Shown piece by piece: positions 49,857 to 58,993 of a DNA stretch of 64,000 nt (position 1 is the stretch's first letter; each line of letters starts with the position of its first letter). The stretch is from Arthrobacter alpinus (GTDB lineage Bacteria > Actinomycetota > Actinomycetes > Actinomycetales > Micrococcaceae): assembly GCF_001294625.1 (NCBI RefSeq), contig NZ_CP012677.1, positions 3,720,001-3,784,000 on the forward strand, read 5' to 3'. A program made the position numbers and the translations under genes. The notes under the pieces were generated by a model. It was given only the letters and a program-made list of their open reading frames with translations. It was not told the DNA's origin and searched no databases.

Positions 49857-50186
49857 CCGCCCGAGGAGCAGCAGCGTTAAGATCCGACGGCGCTGTTCGC
49901 GTTTTCCCGGTGGAACCAGGCGAAATACGCCATGTTGTGTTCATGTGATTCAGCCACCAAAACCCCAACGCCGGTACCCGTCCGAGCCGATCCTATCCGA
50001 CCCCGCCCAACCGGCAGCGGGCCCAACCGGGTCTGCCCTTCCTGTGGGGCAGCGCTGTGGGCTACGCTTGGTGATTGTGAGGTAGAGAACAGCAGTCCCT
50101 AGTCACCCGTTGATCGCGCCGACTTCGTTGCGCCGCTTGATCACCTTGGACCCGCCTGCAACCCACCATTTTCCAGGAGGCCCCCC
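49857..50186. other. Upstream region of the heterodimeric ABC exporter
   Basis: No gene is visible. The last 20 bases hold a strong ribosome site (AGGAGG) for the gene at 50187. The rest probably contains its promoter, but I see no convincing -35/-10 pair or palindrome. Confidence 0.4.
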
Positions 50187-51983
50187 GTGCGCTCATTTCC
50201 CTACCCCCAAGTCGGCAGCCCAGACCTGCGTTCCCCGTCCCGCTTCCTGTGGTGGCTTGCCAAAGCCCAGCGGACCACGTTGCTCCTGGGCATCACGTAC
50301 GGCTCCCTCTGGACACTGTCCCAGGGGCTGATCCCGTATGTCCTGGGACAAGCCGTCGACTTCGGGATCGTGGCCGGGAACTTTGGCGCCCTCTTGGCAT
50401 GGGTGGGCCTATTGCTGGCCCTGACCGTCATCCAGGCGGTGACTTCCACCCTGCGGCACCGGGCAGCCATCAGCAACTGGATGCAGGCCGCCTACCGGTG
50501 CTCGCAGCTGGTGGGTTACAAAGTCACCCGCAGCGGCGACGCCCTGCCACAAAGGTTCTCCACTGGCGAGGTGGTCTCCACCTCGGCCTCCGACGCCATG
50601 CGCATCGGCGAGATCTTTGACGTCTCCGCACGGCTCGCTGGCTCGGTGGTGGGCTACCTGCTGGTGACCTTCTTGGTGTTTCAGACTTCATGGCAATTGG
50701 GGCTGGTGGTGCTCGTCGGCGTCCCGCTCTGCGGTGCCATGCTGCTGTTCGTGATCCGCCCCCTGCAAAAACGGCAGAAGGAACAGCGCGACGCCGCCGG
50801 CAAGATGACGGCGCTGGGTGCCGACACGGTGGCGGGCCTGCGAGTGCTGCGCGGCATTGGCGGCGAGAACATCTTCGTGGAACGGTACCGGGAGCGCTCG
50901 CGGGAAACGCAGCTCGCCGGCAACAAGGTGGCGTATTCGCTGGCCGACCTCGACGCCGCCCAGGTGCTTGTGGTGGGTGTCTTCAGTGTCGCGTTCACCT
51001 GGATCGGCGCCTTGCAGGCCCTGGCCGGCCAGATCGAAACCGGCCAGCTCGTGGCCCTGTACGGGTACGCCGTCTTCCTGGTCTCGCCCATCCGCAACGC
51101 CTCCGACGCCGTCTCCCGCTTTATCCGCGCCAATGTGGGTGCCCGTCGGATCATCGATGTCCTGGACACGCCCTCTGCCGTGCACGACGGCGGCCCCACC
51201 GTTGACGGGCCCGCCTCGCCCAGCGTGCTGGTGGACAGCAGCAGCGGTGCCCTGATCCTGCCTGGCCTGCTCACCGGTGTCGTCTCAGCGGACCCCGCAG
51301 CGTCCGCGGCCCTAGCCCGACGCCTGGGCCGTTTTGAGGATGCCGTGCTGCGGCAGGCACAGGTGCTGTGGGGTGGGGCCGCTCTGCACTGCATCCCCCT
51401 CGGTGAAGTACGGGAACGCATTGTGGTTTCCGACGCCGAGCCGCAGCTTTTCACCGGCACCCTGCGTGAGGAGCTGGACCCGGCGGGGAGGCACAGCGAC
51501 GCGGACATCATGGCCGCCCTTGACGTGGCCAGTGCTGGCGATGTTTTTGATGGGCTAGAACACGGCCTCGACGACGAGGTTACCGAGAAGGGCCGCGGGT
51601 TCTCCGGCGGCCAGCGCCAGCGATTGGTGCTGGCCCGGGCTGTCCTGACGGGGGCCGAGGTGCTGGTGCTCATTGAGCCTACAAGCGCCGTGGACGCCCA
51701 CACGGAATCCCGGATTGCCGCCGCGCTGCGAACCGAGCGAAGCGAGGCGGCCAACACCACCGTGGTGGTGACGGCCAGCCCGCTCATGCTCGGCGCCATG
51801 GACACCGTGCTCTTCCTGGGCAGCGACGGGCTGCTCACCGAGGGAACCCACCGCGAACTCCTGGCGACGGTTGCGGACTACCGCACCGTGGTGATTCGCG
51901 GTGCGGGCATGGACGCTCACGCAAGCAACGGCTCCACGCAAAACAAGCGCAACGAAAATTCGATCAGTGAGGGGCAGTGCTAA
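50187..51983 (+). CDS. ABC exporter half-transporter, degenerate-site subunit
   Basis: A 598-residue half-transporter with GTG 50187 behind CAGGAGG. Six membrane helices in the N-terminal 310 residues (GITYGSLWTLSQGLIPYVLGQAVDFGIVAG...) are followed by an ABC domain. The ABC domain has no Walker A: the expected place reads LTGVVSADPAASAALARRLG. The signature FSGGQRQRL (about 472) is intact, Walker B is VLVLIEP with Ile for the Asp, and the H-loop His is absent (VVVTASPL). So it contributes only a signature motif. Its stop overlaps the next start (TAATG), so both halves are made together. Confidence 0.9.
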   Translation: MRSFPYPQVGSPDLRSPSRFLWWLAKAQRTTLLLGITYGSLWTLSQGLIPYVLGQAVDFGIVAGNFGALLAWVGLLLALTVIQAVTSTLRHRAAISNWMQAAYRCSQLVGYKVTRSGDALPQRFSTGEVVSTSASDAMRIGEIFDVSARLAGSVVGYLLVTFLVFQTSWQLGLVVLVGVPLCGAMLLFVIRPLQKRQKEQRDAAGKMTALGADTVAGLRVLRGIGGENIFVERYRERSRETQLAGNKVAYSLADLDAAQVLVVGVFSVAFTWIGALQALAGQIETGQLVALYGYAVFLVSPIRNASDAVSRFIRANVGARRIIDVLDTPSAVHDGGPTVDGPASPSVLVDSSSGALILPGLLTGVVSADPAASAALARRLGRFEDAVLRQAQVLWGGAALHCIPLGEVRERIVVSDAEPQLFTGTLREELDPAGRHSDADIMAALDVASAGDVFDGLEHGLDDEVTEKGRGFSGGQRQRLVLARAVLTGAEVLVLIEPTSAVDAHTESRIAAALRTERSEAANTTVVVTASPLMLGAMDTVLFLGSDGLLTEGTHRELLATVADYRTVVIRGAGMDAHASNGSTQNKRNENSISEGQC

Positions 51984-53728
51984 TGGCGGCGAACAAGCTT
52001 CCCGTGGCCGATTCGGCCCAGGTTAAGGCCGAGGGCGCCCGGCTCCTGCGCCAACACCGCACGCCGCTCATCGCGGTGGTGGGGCTGTACGTCCTGGCCG
52101 CTGTCGCGGGGCTGGCCGGCCCTTTCCTGTTGGGCCGCCTTGTCGATGCCATCAGTCACGGCACCACCGCCTTCTTCGTCACCGAGGTGGCGCTGGTGTT
52201 GGCGGGCTTTGTTGCGGTGCAGACGTTCTTGTCCCGCTGGGCCATGCGCAAGGGGATGGTGCTCGGAGAGAAGGTCTTCGCCCAGCTGCGTGAGGAGTTC
52301 ATGGACCAGGTGACCTCGCTGCCGCTGTCCACCGTGGAAAAGGCGGGCACCGGCGACCTGATCTCACGCACCACCAATGACGTTGACGCGGTCTCCTACA
52401 CGGTCAGGTTCGGCGTGCCGCAGGTGCTGGTCTCGGTGGCCGCCATTGCGCTGACAGTGGCCGCGGCAGTGTTCACCAGCCCGTTGCTGGCGCTTGCCTT
52501 GTTGGTGGGGGCGCCCATGCTGATCCCGGTCACCCGCTGGTACCTTAGGCGCGCCACCCCCGGCTACCTGAGTGAACGGGAAAGTTACGCCGTTCTCAAT
52601 GGAGCCATCACCGAGACCGTTGAGGGCGCCCGCACCGTTGACGCCCTGAGCCTTGGCCCGCACCGCCGCCGCCGGATAGACGATGCCCTGCGCAACTGCT
52701 TTGAACGGGAGAGGTACACGCTGGGCCTGCGCACGGTGCTGTTCCCGGTGGCCGAATTCTCCTTCTGGCTTCCCGTGGCCGCCGTTCTGCTGTGGGGTGG
52801 CTGGCTCGCCTCCCACGGCGCGGTCAGTGCCGGCATGGTGGCCACCGTGGCTTTGTATGCCATGCAGCTGATCGACCCCGTGGACACGCTGATCATGTGG
52901 ATTGATGAGATCCAGGTGGGGGCCTCCTCGCTGGCCCGGATCGTGGGGATCCGCAATGTGGCCGGGGACAGGACCGCCACCGACACCCAGCCGGTGGATG
53001 AATCCCTGGTGGTGGATGGCGTCCGGTACGCCTACCGGGAGGGGCATGAGGTGTTGCATGGGATTGATCTGACACTGGTGCAGGGGGAGCGGCTGGCCGT
53101 GGTCGGCCCCTCCGGTGCCGGGAAGTCCACCCTGGGCCGTCTCATTGCCGGAATCCACCCGCCCACCCACGGTTCGGTGACAGTGGGCGGGGTGCCGCTG
53201 GTGGAACGGCCCTTGGATGAGCTGCACCGCGAGGTGGCCCTGGTGACGCAGGAGCACCACGTTTTTGTCGGGACTCTGGCGGACAACCTGCGCCTGGGTA
53301 AGGAGTGTGCCACCGACGTCGAGCTTGAAAAGGCCCTGGCCGACGTCGGATCCCTGGCCTGGGTGCGCGCGCTGCCCCAGGGTCTGGCAACGGAGGTGGG
53401 CTCGGGTGGCCACACCCTGACGCCGGGGCAGGCCCAGGAATTGGCGCTTGCCCGCCTGGTGCTGGCCGATCCACACACGCTGGTGCTGGATGAGGCGACG
53501 TCGCTGATCGACCCGGCCGCGGCCCGCGAGCTGGAGTTTTCCCTCAGCGCGGTGTTGGAGGGGCGGACGGTGGTGGCCATTGCACACAGGCTGCATACCG
53601 CGCACGACGCCGACCGGGTGGCCGTGGTGGAAGGCGGCCGGATCTGCGAGCTTGGGTCCCACGAGGAGTTGCTGGCCAAGGGTGGCGCGTATGCGGCTCT
53701 CTGGAATTCCTGGCGGCGGGACACCTAG
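51983..53728 (+). CDS. ABC exporter half-transporter, catalytic subunit
   Basis: A 581-residue half-transporter starting at ATG 51983, with GAGGGG eight bases upstream. Six helices (LYVLAAVAGLAGPFLLGRLVDAI, VALVLAGFVAVQTFLSRWAM and so on) precede an ABC domain with intact Walker A GPSGAGKST (about 374), Q-loop VTQEHH, Walker B TLVLDEATS and H-loop AIAHRLHT. The signature is degenerate, LTPGQAQEL in place of LSGGQ. With its partner this leaves one complete composite ATP site and one empty one. Substrate unknown; drugs, lipids or peptides are typical for heterodimeric exporters. Confidence 0.9.
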   Translation: MAANKLPVADSAQVKAEGARLLRQHRTPLIAVVGLYVLAAVAGLAGPFLLGRLVDAISHGTTAFFVTEVALVLAGFVAVQTFLSRWAMRKGMVLGEKVFAQLREEFMDQVTSLPLSTVEKAGTGDLISRTTNDVDAVSYTVRFGVPQVLVSVAAIALTVAAAVFTSPLLALALLVGAPMLIPVTRWYLRRATPGYLSERESYAVLNGAITETVEGARTVDALSLGPHRRRRIDDALRNCFERERYTLGLRTVLFPVAEFSFWLPVAAVLLWGGWLASHGAVSAGMVATVALYAMQLIDPVDTLIMWIDEIQVGASSLARIVGIRNVAGDRTATDTQPVDESLVVDGVRYAYREGHEVLHGIDLTLVQGERLAVVGPSGAGKSTLGRLIAGIHPPTHGSVTVGGVPLVERPLDELHREVALVTQEHHVFVGTLADNLRLGKECATDVELEKALADVGSLAWVRALPQGLATEVGSGGHTLTPGQAQELALARLVLADPHTLVLDEATSLIDPAAARELEFSLSAVLEGRTVVAIAHRLHTAHDADRVAVVEGGRICELGSHEELLAKGGAYAALWNSWRRDT

Positions 53729-53834
53729 GCGCAGTACCTGTTCCGAGCCCGGAAATGGGCGTAACGTTCAGAGCAGGGGGCGCGTTGGGCCGGATGGTCC
53801 GGTGCGTAGGGACTGAATGCACTAGGAGTTCACC

Positions 53835-53975
53835 ATGCCTGACAAACAGCCACACCACCACGAACACAAGAAGTTGGACAAGGGTCACGCCATCAAGGCC
53901 AAACGGGCGGAGAAGAAGGCCAGGGGATCCGCCGACGAGTCGGTCGATCCTGTTGCGCATATCAAAAAGCGCTAG
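53835..53975 (+). CDS. 46-residue basic, His/Lys-rich protein
   Basis: ATG 53835 with TAGGAG seven to twelve bases upstream opens a 46-codon frame. The product starts PDKQPHHHEHKKLDKGH and contains KAKRAEKKARGSADE, ending VAHIKKR. About a third of the residues are Lys, Arg or His, and there is no hydrophobic segment. The good ribosome site and coding-like composition suggest it is real. It could bind nucleic acid or metal (HHHEH cluster), but this is only from composition. No family is recognised. Confidence 0.6.
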   Translation: MPDKQPHHHEHKKLDKGHAIKAKRAEKKARGSADESVDPVAHIKKR

Positions 53976-54035
53976 CAGGTTCATCTATATGCAAATATAT
54001 GGAATTGCCGATCTTCGGGCAGGGTTGTGCTTGGC

Positions 54036-55070
54036 ATGAAGCGAATTGGATTTCTGTCCTTCGGGCACTACGGTACCGGCCGCGGCTCCAAAACCAACAC
54101 TGCGGCCGACGCCCTCCACCAGGCCATCGACCTGGCCGTAGCAGCGGAGGAGCTGGGCATTGACGGCGCCTTCTTCCGGGTGCACCACTTCGCCCGGCAA
54201 CAGGGCGCACCATTCCCGCTCATGGCCGCCATCGCCGCCCGCACCAGCCGGATAGAAATCGGCACCGGCGTGATCGACATGCGCTATGAGAATCCGCTCT
54301 ATATGGCCGAGCAGGCGGCGGCGACCGACCTGATCAGCGACGGACGGCTGCAACTGGGCGTCAGCCGCGGTTCACCGGAGCCCGCCGCGAATGGTGCCGC
54401 CGATTTTGGCTACCACCCCGAAGACGGGGAATCCGTTGCCGACATGGCCCGGCGCCACACGGCCACGTTCCGCAACGCGATCGCCGGTGCGGGAGTGGCC
54501 GAGCCCGCCCCGCACGCCTATATGGGCGGGGAACGGTTGCTACGCATCGAGCCGCAATCCCCGGGTCTGGCACAGCGCATTTGGTGGGGAGCCGGCTCCC
54601 GCAGTACAGCCGTGTGGGCTGCCCGGCAAGGCATGAACCTAATGAGCTCAACGCTGCTCACCGAGGACACAGGCGTGCCCTTTGATCAGCTCCAGGCCGA
54701 GCAGATTCTGCTCTTCCGGGATGAGTGGGCCAAGGCCGGGCACGCCTTCACACCCCGGGTATCGGTGAGCCGCAGCGTCATCCCCGTCGTGGATGATGAG
54801 GACCGGATGTACTTCGGGCTACGCTCGCAGGCCGAGAACAAAGACCAGGTGGGCATGATTGACGGGCTGCTATCCCGCTTTGGCAAGAGCTATATGGGAG
54901 ACCCGGCCGACATCGCCGGCGACTTGGCCGCCGATGAGGCCGTGCAGGCGGCCGACACCTTGATGCTGACGGTTCCGAACCAGCTGGGTGTTGCTTACTG
55001 TACAAAGATGCTGGAAAACATTGCCAAGTACATCGCCCCGGCCATCGGCTGGACTCCGGCAACGGCGTAA
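54036..55070 (+). CDS. Luciferase-like flavin-dependent monooxygenase (LLM class)
   Basis: A 344-residue protein starting at ATG 54036 (an upstream GTG at 54027 has poorer spacing). The TIM-barrel pattern fits the bacterial luciferase family: MKRIGFLSFGHYG, AAEELGIDGAFFRVHHFARQQGAPFPLMAAIAARTSRIEIGTGVIDMRYENPLYMAEQAAATDLISDGRLQLGVSRGSPEP. Such enzymes use FMNH2 or F420 and oxygen. Substrate not determinable. It is a single gene, convergent with the S4-domain gene, with a terminator between them. Confidence 0.87.
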   Translation: MKRIGFLSFGHYGTGRGSKTNTAADALHQAIDLAVAAEELGIDGAFFRVHHFARQQGAPFPLMAAIAARTSRIEIGTGVIDMRYENPLYMAEQAAATDLISDGRLQLGVSRGSPEPAANGAADFGYHPEDGESVADMARRHTATFRNAIAGAGVAEPAPHAYMGGERLLRIEPQSPGLAQRIWWGAGSRSTAVWAARQGMNLMSSTLLTEDTGVPFDQLQAEQILLFRDEWAKAGHAFTPRVSVSRSVIPVVDDEDRMYFGLRSQAENKDQVGMIDGLLSRFGKSYMGDPADIAGDLAADEAVQAADTLMLTVPNQLGVAYCTKMLENIAKYIAPAIGWTPATA

Positions 55071-55094
55071 GCCAGCAGTCCCGGCAGGCTCTCG

Positions 55095-55128
55095 TGCCGC
55101 CGTCGTGCATTGGAGGACGACGGCGGCA
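55095..55128. terminator. Hairpin between convergent genes
   Basis: TGCCGCCGTCGT (55095-55106) and ACGACGGCGGCA (55117-55128) are perfect 12-bp arms around a 10-base loop. It lies between the monooxygenase stop (55070) and the S4-domain stop (55153). No T-run. Confidence 0.6.
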
Positions 55129-55152
55129 GCCAGAATCCATGCCCGGAGAGGA

Positions 55153-55536
55153 TCAGTCCTCGCCGCGCAACCTGTCCATGTCGCGGCGGTCCTTCTTGGT
55201 GGGTCGGCCGGTGCCCCGGTCGCGCTGCGGCAGTCCCAGTGCCGGCAGCAGTGGGCGCGGTGGGGTGTGGTCGGTGAAGCAGTGCGAGGCCGCCTCCGCA
55301 CCCACCCGCTTGTTGATCAGGCGGCGTACTTCCAGAATGCGGTCGTAACCGGGCTGGCGGACTCGGATGGTGTCGCCCGGAACCACGATGTGGGAGGCCT
55401 TGGCATTGACGTCGTTGAGCTTCACATGACCGGCGCGGCAGGCAGCCGTGGCCGCCGAACGCGTCTTGTAGGCCCGGATGGACCACAACCAGGCGTCGAT
55501 GCGGACCGAGGCGGGGGCAGCTTTTGGAATGCTCAT
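55153..55536 (-). CDS. S4-domain RNA-binding protein, Hsp15-like
   Basis: A 127-residue protein starting at ATG 55536. The S4 domain spans about 12-75: VRIDAWLWSIRAYKTRSAATAACRAGHVKLNDVNAKASHIVVPGDTIRVRQPGYDRILEV. This is the Hsp15/HslR pattern (R-x-D-x-W-L-W...K-T-R-S-x-A...G-x-V). Hsp15 binds free 50S subunits carrying nascent peptidyl-tRNA and helps recycle them after heat shock. The C-terminal GTGRPTKKDRRDMDRLRGED is basic and RNA-binding in style. Monocistronic. Confidence 0.9.
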   Translation of the reverse strand: MSIPKAAPASVRIDAWLWSIRAYKTRSAATAACRAGHVKLNDVNAKASHIVVPGDTIRVRQPGYDRILEVRRLINKRVGAEAASHCFTDHTPPRPLLPALGLPQRDRGTGRPTKKDRRDMDRLRGED

Positions 55537-55589
55537 GATGGATTCCACTCTAGTGCCGCCATCAGGACGCGCCGCCATCCACCACCGGC

Positions 55590-55662
55590 GCTGAGAACGG
55601 GGCCAACTCGCGGCGACGGGGTATCTTGTCGGTGCGTTCGCGGGTTGGCCCCGGTTTGGCGG
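55590..55662. repeat. Palindromic repeat element, copy R4
   Basis: A left unit GAGAACGGGGCCAACTCGCG, a core containing GTATCTTGTCGG, and an inverted right unit CGCGGGTTGGCCCCGG. Read as its reverse complement, the core gives CAAGATACCCCGT, matching CAAGATACACCGT of R3, so R4 is in the opposite orientation. It lies 18 bases downstream of the isomerase stop at 55680. Confidence 0.82.
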
Positions 55663-55679
55663 ATCGGGTCCCGGTAAGA

Positions 55680-56681
55680 TCAGGCCTGGTTGCTGAACGC
55701 GGCGTCGAAGGAGAGTGCGGACGGGGCGAAGTTGAACTTCTTCAGGGCCGCCAACGCTTCAGGCGCCCCCTGCAGCCGGTCCATGCCGGCGTCCTCCCAT
55801 TCGATGGAGATGGGGCCGTCATAGCCGATGGAGGTCAAGGCACGGAAGGATGACTCCCAGGGCACGTCGCCGCGACCCGCCGAGACGAAGTCCCAGCCGC
55901 GGCGGGGATCACCCCACGGCAGGTGGGAGCCCATGACGGTGTTCCGGCCCGTGGGGCGCAGCTTCGTATCCTTGCAATCCACATGGTAGATCCGGTCCTT
56001 GAAGTCCCAGATGAAGGAGACCGGGTCGATCCCCTGCCACATGAAGTGTGACGGGTCCCAGTTCAGCCCAAACGCGGGCCGGTGCCCGATCGCCTCCAGG
56101 GTCCGCACCGTGGTCCAGTAGTCGTAGGCGATCTCGGAAGGGTGCACCTCGTGGGCAAAGCGCACACCGCATTCGTCAAAGACGTCCAAAATGGGGTTCC
56201 ACCGGTCGGCGAAGTCCTGGTAGCCGGCGTCGATCACCGATTCCGGGACCGGCGGGAACATGGCCACGTACTGCCAGATCGAGGAGCCGGTAAACCCCAC
56301 AACGGTCTTTACCCCCAGGGCCTGGGCCAGGCGTGCGGTCAGTTTCATCTCCTCGGCGGCGCGCTGGCGCACACCTTCGGGGTCGCCGTCGCCCCACACC
56401 TTGGTGCCGACAATCCCCTGGTGGCGGAAGTCGATGGGGTCATCGCACACGGCCTGGCCCTTGAGATGGTTGGAGATGGCCCATACCTTCAGGCCGTACC
56501 GCTCAAGCATGGCCAACTTGCCGGCAACGTATCCGGGCTCATCCCACCGCCACGGGTCCAAGTGGTCCCCGGAGCAGGCGATTTCCAGTCCGTCATAGCC
56601 CCATCCTGCGGCAAAGCGGGCCACGTCTTCAAGTGGGAGATCGGCCCACTGGCCGGTGAACAAGGTGTACGGGCGGGTCAT
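55680..56681 (-). CDS. Sugar phosphate isomerase/epimerase-family protein (AP2Ec TIM barrel)
   Basis: A 333-residue TIM-barrel protein. Segments [88 protein letters not shown] and ISIEWEDAG provide the metal ligands (Glu, Asp, His, Glu) of the AP endonuclease 2-like family. Members include keto-sugar epimerases, hydratases and beta-eliminating enzymes. It overlaps the Gfo/Idh/MocA gene at 56678 by four bases and ends the four-gene operon. Confidence 0.87.
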   Translation of the reverse strand: MTRPYTLFTGQWADLPLEDVARFAAGWGYDGLEIACSGDHLDPWRWDEPGYVAGKLAMLERYGLKVWAISNHLKGQAVCDDPIDFRHQGIVGTKVWGDGDPEGVRQRAAEEMKLTARLAQALGVKTVVGFTGSSIWQYVAMFPPVPESVIDAGYQDFADRWNPILDVFDECGVRFAHEVHPSEIAYDYWTTVRTLEAIGHRPAFGLNWDPSHFMWQGIDPVSFIWDFKDRIYHVDCKDTKLRPTGRNTVMGSHLPWGDPRRGWDFVSAGRGDVPWESSFRALTSIGYDGPISIEWEDAGMDRLQGAPEALAALKKFNFAPSALSFDAAFSNQA

Positions 56682-57871
56682 GAAAAGCTCCTGGAAGAAT
56701 CGGCGGTTTCGGCAAGCTCAACCACCGGGATGGTGGCGCAGCTGGCTGCGGAGGACGCTTCGATGGCGGCCAGCACGTTTTGCACGCTCAAGCCCTCCTC
56801 GAACGACGGCGAAGGGTCCGTGCCGTTGGCAATGTCCAGCAGGAAGTCGCGGACCTGGTGGGTGAAGCTGTGCTCCCAGCCAATCACATGGCCCTGCGGC
56901 CACCAGCCGGAAATGTACGGGTGCTCGGGTTCGGTGACCAGGATCCTCCTGAAACCCTGCAGTTCCACAGGGTCCGTGCCGTCCAGGAAGTACAGCTCGT
57001 TCGGGCTCTCTAGGTTGAAGGTCAGAGACCCGGCCGTGCCATAGATTTCCATCCGCAGGGCATTTTTTTGCCCCAACGCCACGCGGGAAACATCCACGCT
57101 GGCCACCGCGCCCCGCGAGAGGGAGAGCGTAGCCCAGGCGGCGTCGTCGACCGTGACAGGCTCCGGCCCATGGGGGCCGGCACGCTCGGTGACGAAGGTG
57201 TGCAACCGCCCGGAAACCTCCGAGACGGTGTCGTTGAGCAAGTATTGGACCTGGTCAATGGCATGCGAGGCAATGTCTCCCAGCGCCCCGGATCCCGCTG
57301 TTTCCTTGCGCAGCCGCCATGCCATCGGCGCGTTCTCATCGGCCAGCCAGTCTTGCAGGTACGACGCGCGGGCCTGACGGATGGTGCCTAGCTTGCCGTC
57401 GGCGATGAGCTGCCGGGCGAAGGCCAGCGCCGGAATGCGGCGGTAGGTGAAGCCCACCATGGAGCGCACCCCTTTGACACGGGCCTTCTGGGCGGCTGCC
57501 ACCATGGCCTTCCCTTCCTCCACAGTGTTTGCCAGCGGCTTCTCCACGAGCACGTGCTTGCCGGCGGCCAACGCGGCAATGGCGATCTCCGCGTGCAGCC
57601 AGCCGGGAGCACAGATGTCGACGATGTCGATGTCTTCCCGGGCAATGACCTCCCGCCAATCCGTGGCCGATTCACTCCAGCCGTACTTGCTTGCCGCGGC
57701 GGCGACGGCGTCGGCATCCCTGCCCACCAGCACCTTCTGTTCAAAGGCGGGCACGTCAAAGTGGTTTGCCACGGTGCGCCACGCGTGGGAGTGCGCCTTG
57801 CCCATGAAGGCGTAGCCAATGGCGGCCACACCCAACGGGCGGTGCGGTGCGAGGGTTTGGGAGGAGGTCAT
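56678..57871 (-). CDS. Gfo/Idh/MocA-family oxidoreductase 1
   Basis: A 397-residue dehydrogenase. The Rossmann motif is [16 protein letters not shown] (residues about 16-31), E-K-P appears in [16 protein letters not shown], and [18 protein letters not shown] gives the conserved D-I-x-x-H-x-x-D catalytic pattern. The F-M-G-K-A-H opening resembles levoglucosan dehydrogenase and related sugar 3-dehydrogenases. It would oxidise a hydroxyl of a sugar or glycoside with NAD. Second-last gene of the operon, coupled to the isomerase downstream. Confidence 0.87.
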   Translation of the reverse strand: MTSSQTLAPHRPLGVAAIGYAFMGKAHSHAWRTVANHFDVPAFEQKVLVGRDADAVAAAASKYGWSESATDWREVIAREDIDIVDICAPGWLHAEIAIAALAAGKHVLVEKPLANTVEEGKAMVAAAQKARVKGVRSMVGFTYRRIPALAFARQLIADGKLGTIRQARASYLQDWLADENAPMAWRLRKETAGSGALGDIASHAIDQVQYLLNDTVSEVSGRLHTFVTERAGPHGPEPVTVDDAAWATLSLSRGAVASVDVSRVALGQKNALRMEIYGTAGSLTFNLESPNELYFLDGTDPVELQGFRRILVTEPEHPYISGWWPQGHVIGWEHSFTHQVRDFLLDIANGTDPSPSFEEGLSVQNVLAAIEASSAASCATIPVVELAETADSSRSFS

Positions 57872-57882
57872 CTGAGGGGTTC

Positions 57883-58989
57883 CTAGAGGGTTGCTTTGGT
57901 GGGATTCCAGTCAACGGGCAACGCCGGGGACTGGGGGGCTGTGCTGTCGACGCTGACAAATTCGCCGCTGTCGACGGATTCTGCGATCGAGACCATGGCG
58001 TCGAGCACGTGATAGGCGAGTTCACCCGGCGCGCGGTGGGGGACGTCGGCCCGGATGGAGCGTGCCATATCCAGCACGCCCATGCCACGGCCATTGGCCG
58101 GGCCGCGCGCTTGGACGGTGCCCCAATCGTCTTCGCCGCGTTTGCACAGCATGATATCGCCGTCGAAGTTGTTCGGATCCGGCAGCGAAAGAGTGCCCTC
58201 GGTCCCGGTGATTTCAACAAAGCCCATCCGCGCCTTGGGGGACTCGAAACTGAAGACGCTGTGCGAGGAGGCGCCGGATTCAAACAGGGCCAGCGCGCTG
58301 ACATGGGTGGGGACCTCGACGTCGAACACCTCGCCTGCCTTGGGGCCCGAACCGATGGTGCGGGTGGGGAAGGCGGTGGAGCCGACGGCGGCCACCTTGG
58401 CGATGGGCCCGAAAGTCTGGATCAGCGCCGTCAGATAGTAGGGGGCCATGTCGAACAGCGGCCCGGCACCTTCCTGGAACAGGAAGGCGGGGTTCGGGTG
58501 CCAGGATTCCGGTCCGGGGGACTGGAACATGGTCAGGGCAGTCAACGGTGTGCCGATTTCACCGGCGTCGATCAGGCGGCGTGCCGTCTGCAGTCCGGCA
58601 CCGAGGAAGGTGTCCGGTGCGCAACCGAGCCGCACACCGGCAGCTTGTGCTTCTTTTAGCAGACCCAGGCCGCTTTTACGGTCAAGGGAGAACGGCTTTT
58701 CCGTCCACACATGCTTGCCCGCCCGCACCGCTGCCGTGGCAACTTCCACATGCGCGGCGGGGATGGTCAGGTTGACCACAATCTCGACGTCCGGGTGGTT
58801 CAGGGCCACGTCCACTCCGCCGGAAATTGCGATCCCATATTCGGCGGCACGTGCGGCGGCCGCCTCCTCAAAGAGGTCTGCCACCACCAGTACCAACAAG
58901 TCAGGGAACGTGGTCAGGTTGTCCAGGTATTGCTTGCTGATGTTGCCCGCGCCAATGATGGCGACGCCAACGGGTCCGGTCTTGGCCAT
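57883..58989 (-). CDS. Gfo/Idh/MocA-family oxidoreductase 2
   Basis: A 368-residue dehydrogenase with GVAIIGAGNISKQYLDNL as the NAD(P) motif and WTEKPFSLDRKSGLGLL as the E-K-P motif. GAGLQTARRLIDAGEIGTPLTALTMF and GPLFDMAPYYLTALIQTFGP cover the substrate domain; the usual catalytic Asp-x-x-His is reduced to FDMAPYYLTAL, a variant often seen in keto-reducing or inositol-related members. It could be the reductase that returns a keto-sugar to the alcohol. Four bases separate it from the upstream isomerase gene. Confidence 0.85.
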   Translation of the reverse strand: MAKTGPVGVAIIGAGNISKQYLDNLTTFPDLLVLVVADLFEEAAAARAAEYGIAISGGVDVALNHPDVEIVVNLTIPAAHVEVATAAVRAGKHVWTEKPFSLDRKSGLGLLKEAQAAGVRLGCAPDTFLGAGLQTARRLIDAGEIGTPLTALTMFQSPGPESWHPNPAFLFQEGAGPLFDMAPYYLTALIQTFGPIAKVAAVGSTAFPTRTIGSGPKAGEVFDVEVPTHVSALALFESGASSHSVFSFESPKARMGFVEITGTEGTLSLPDPNNFDGDIMLCKRGEDDWGTVQARGPANGRGMGVLDMARSIRADVPHRAPGELAYHVLDAMVSIAESVDSGEFVSVDSTAPQSPALPVDWNPTKATL

Positions 58990-58993
58990 AGGA

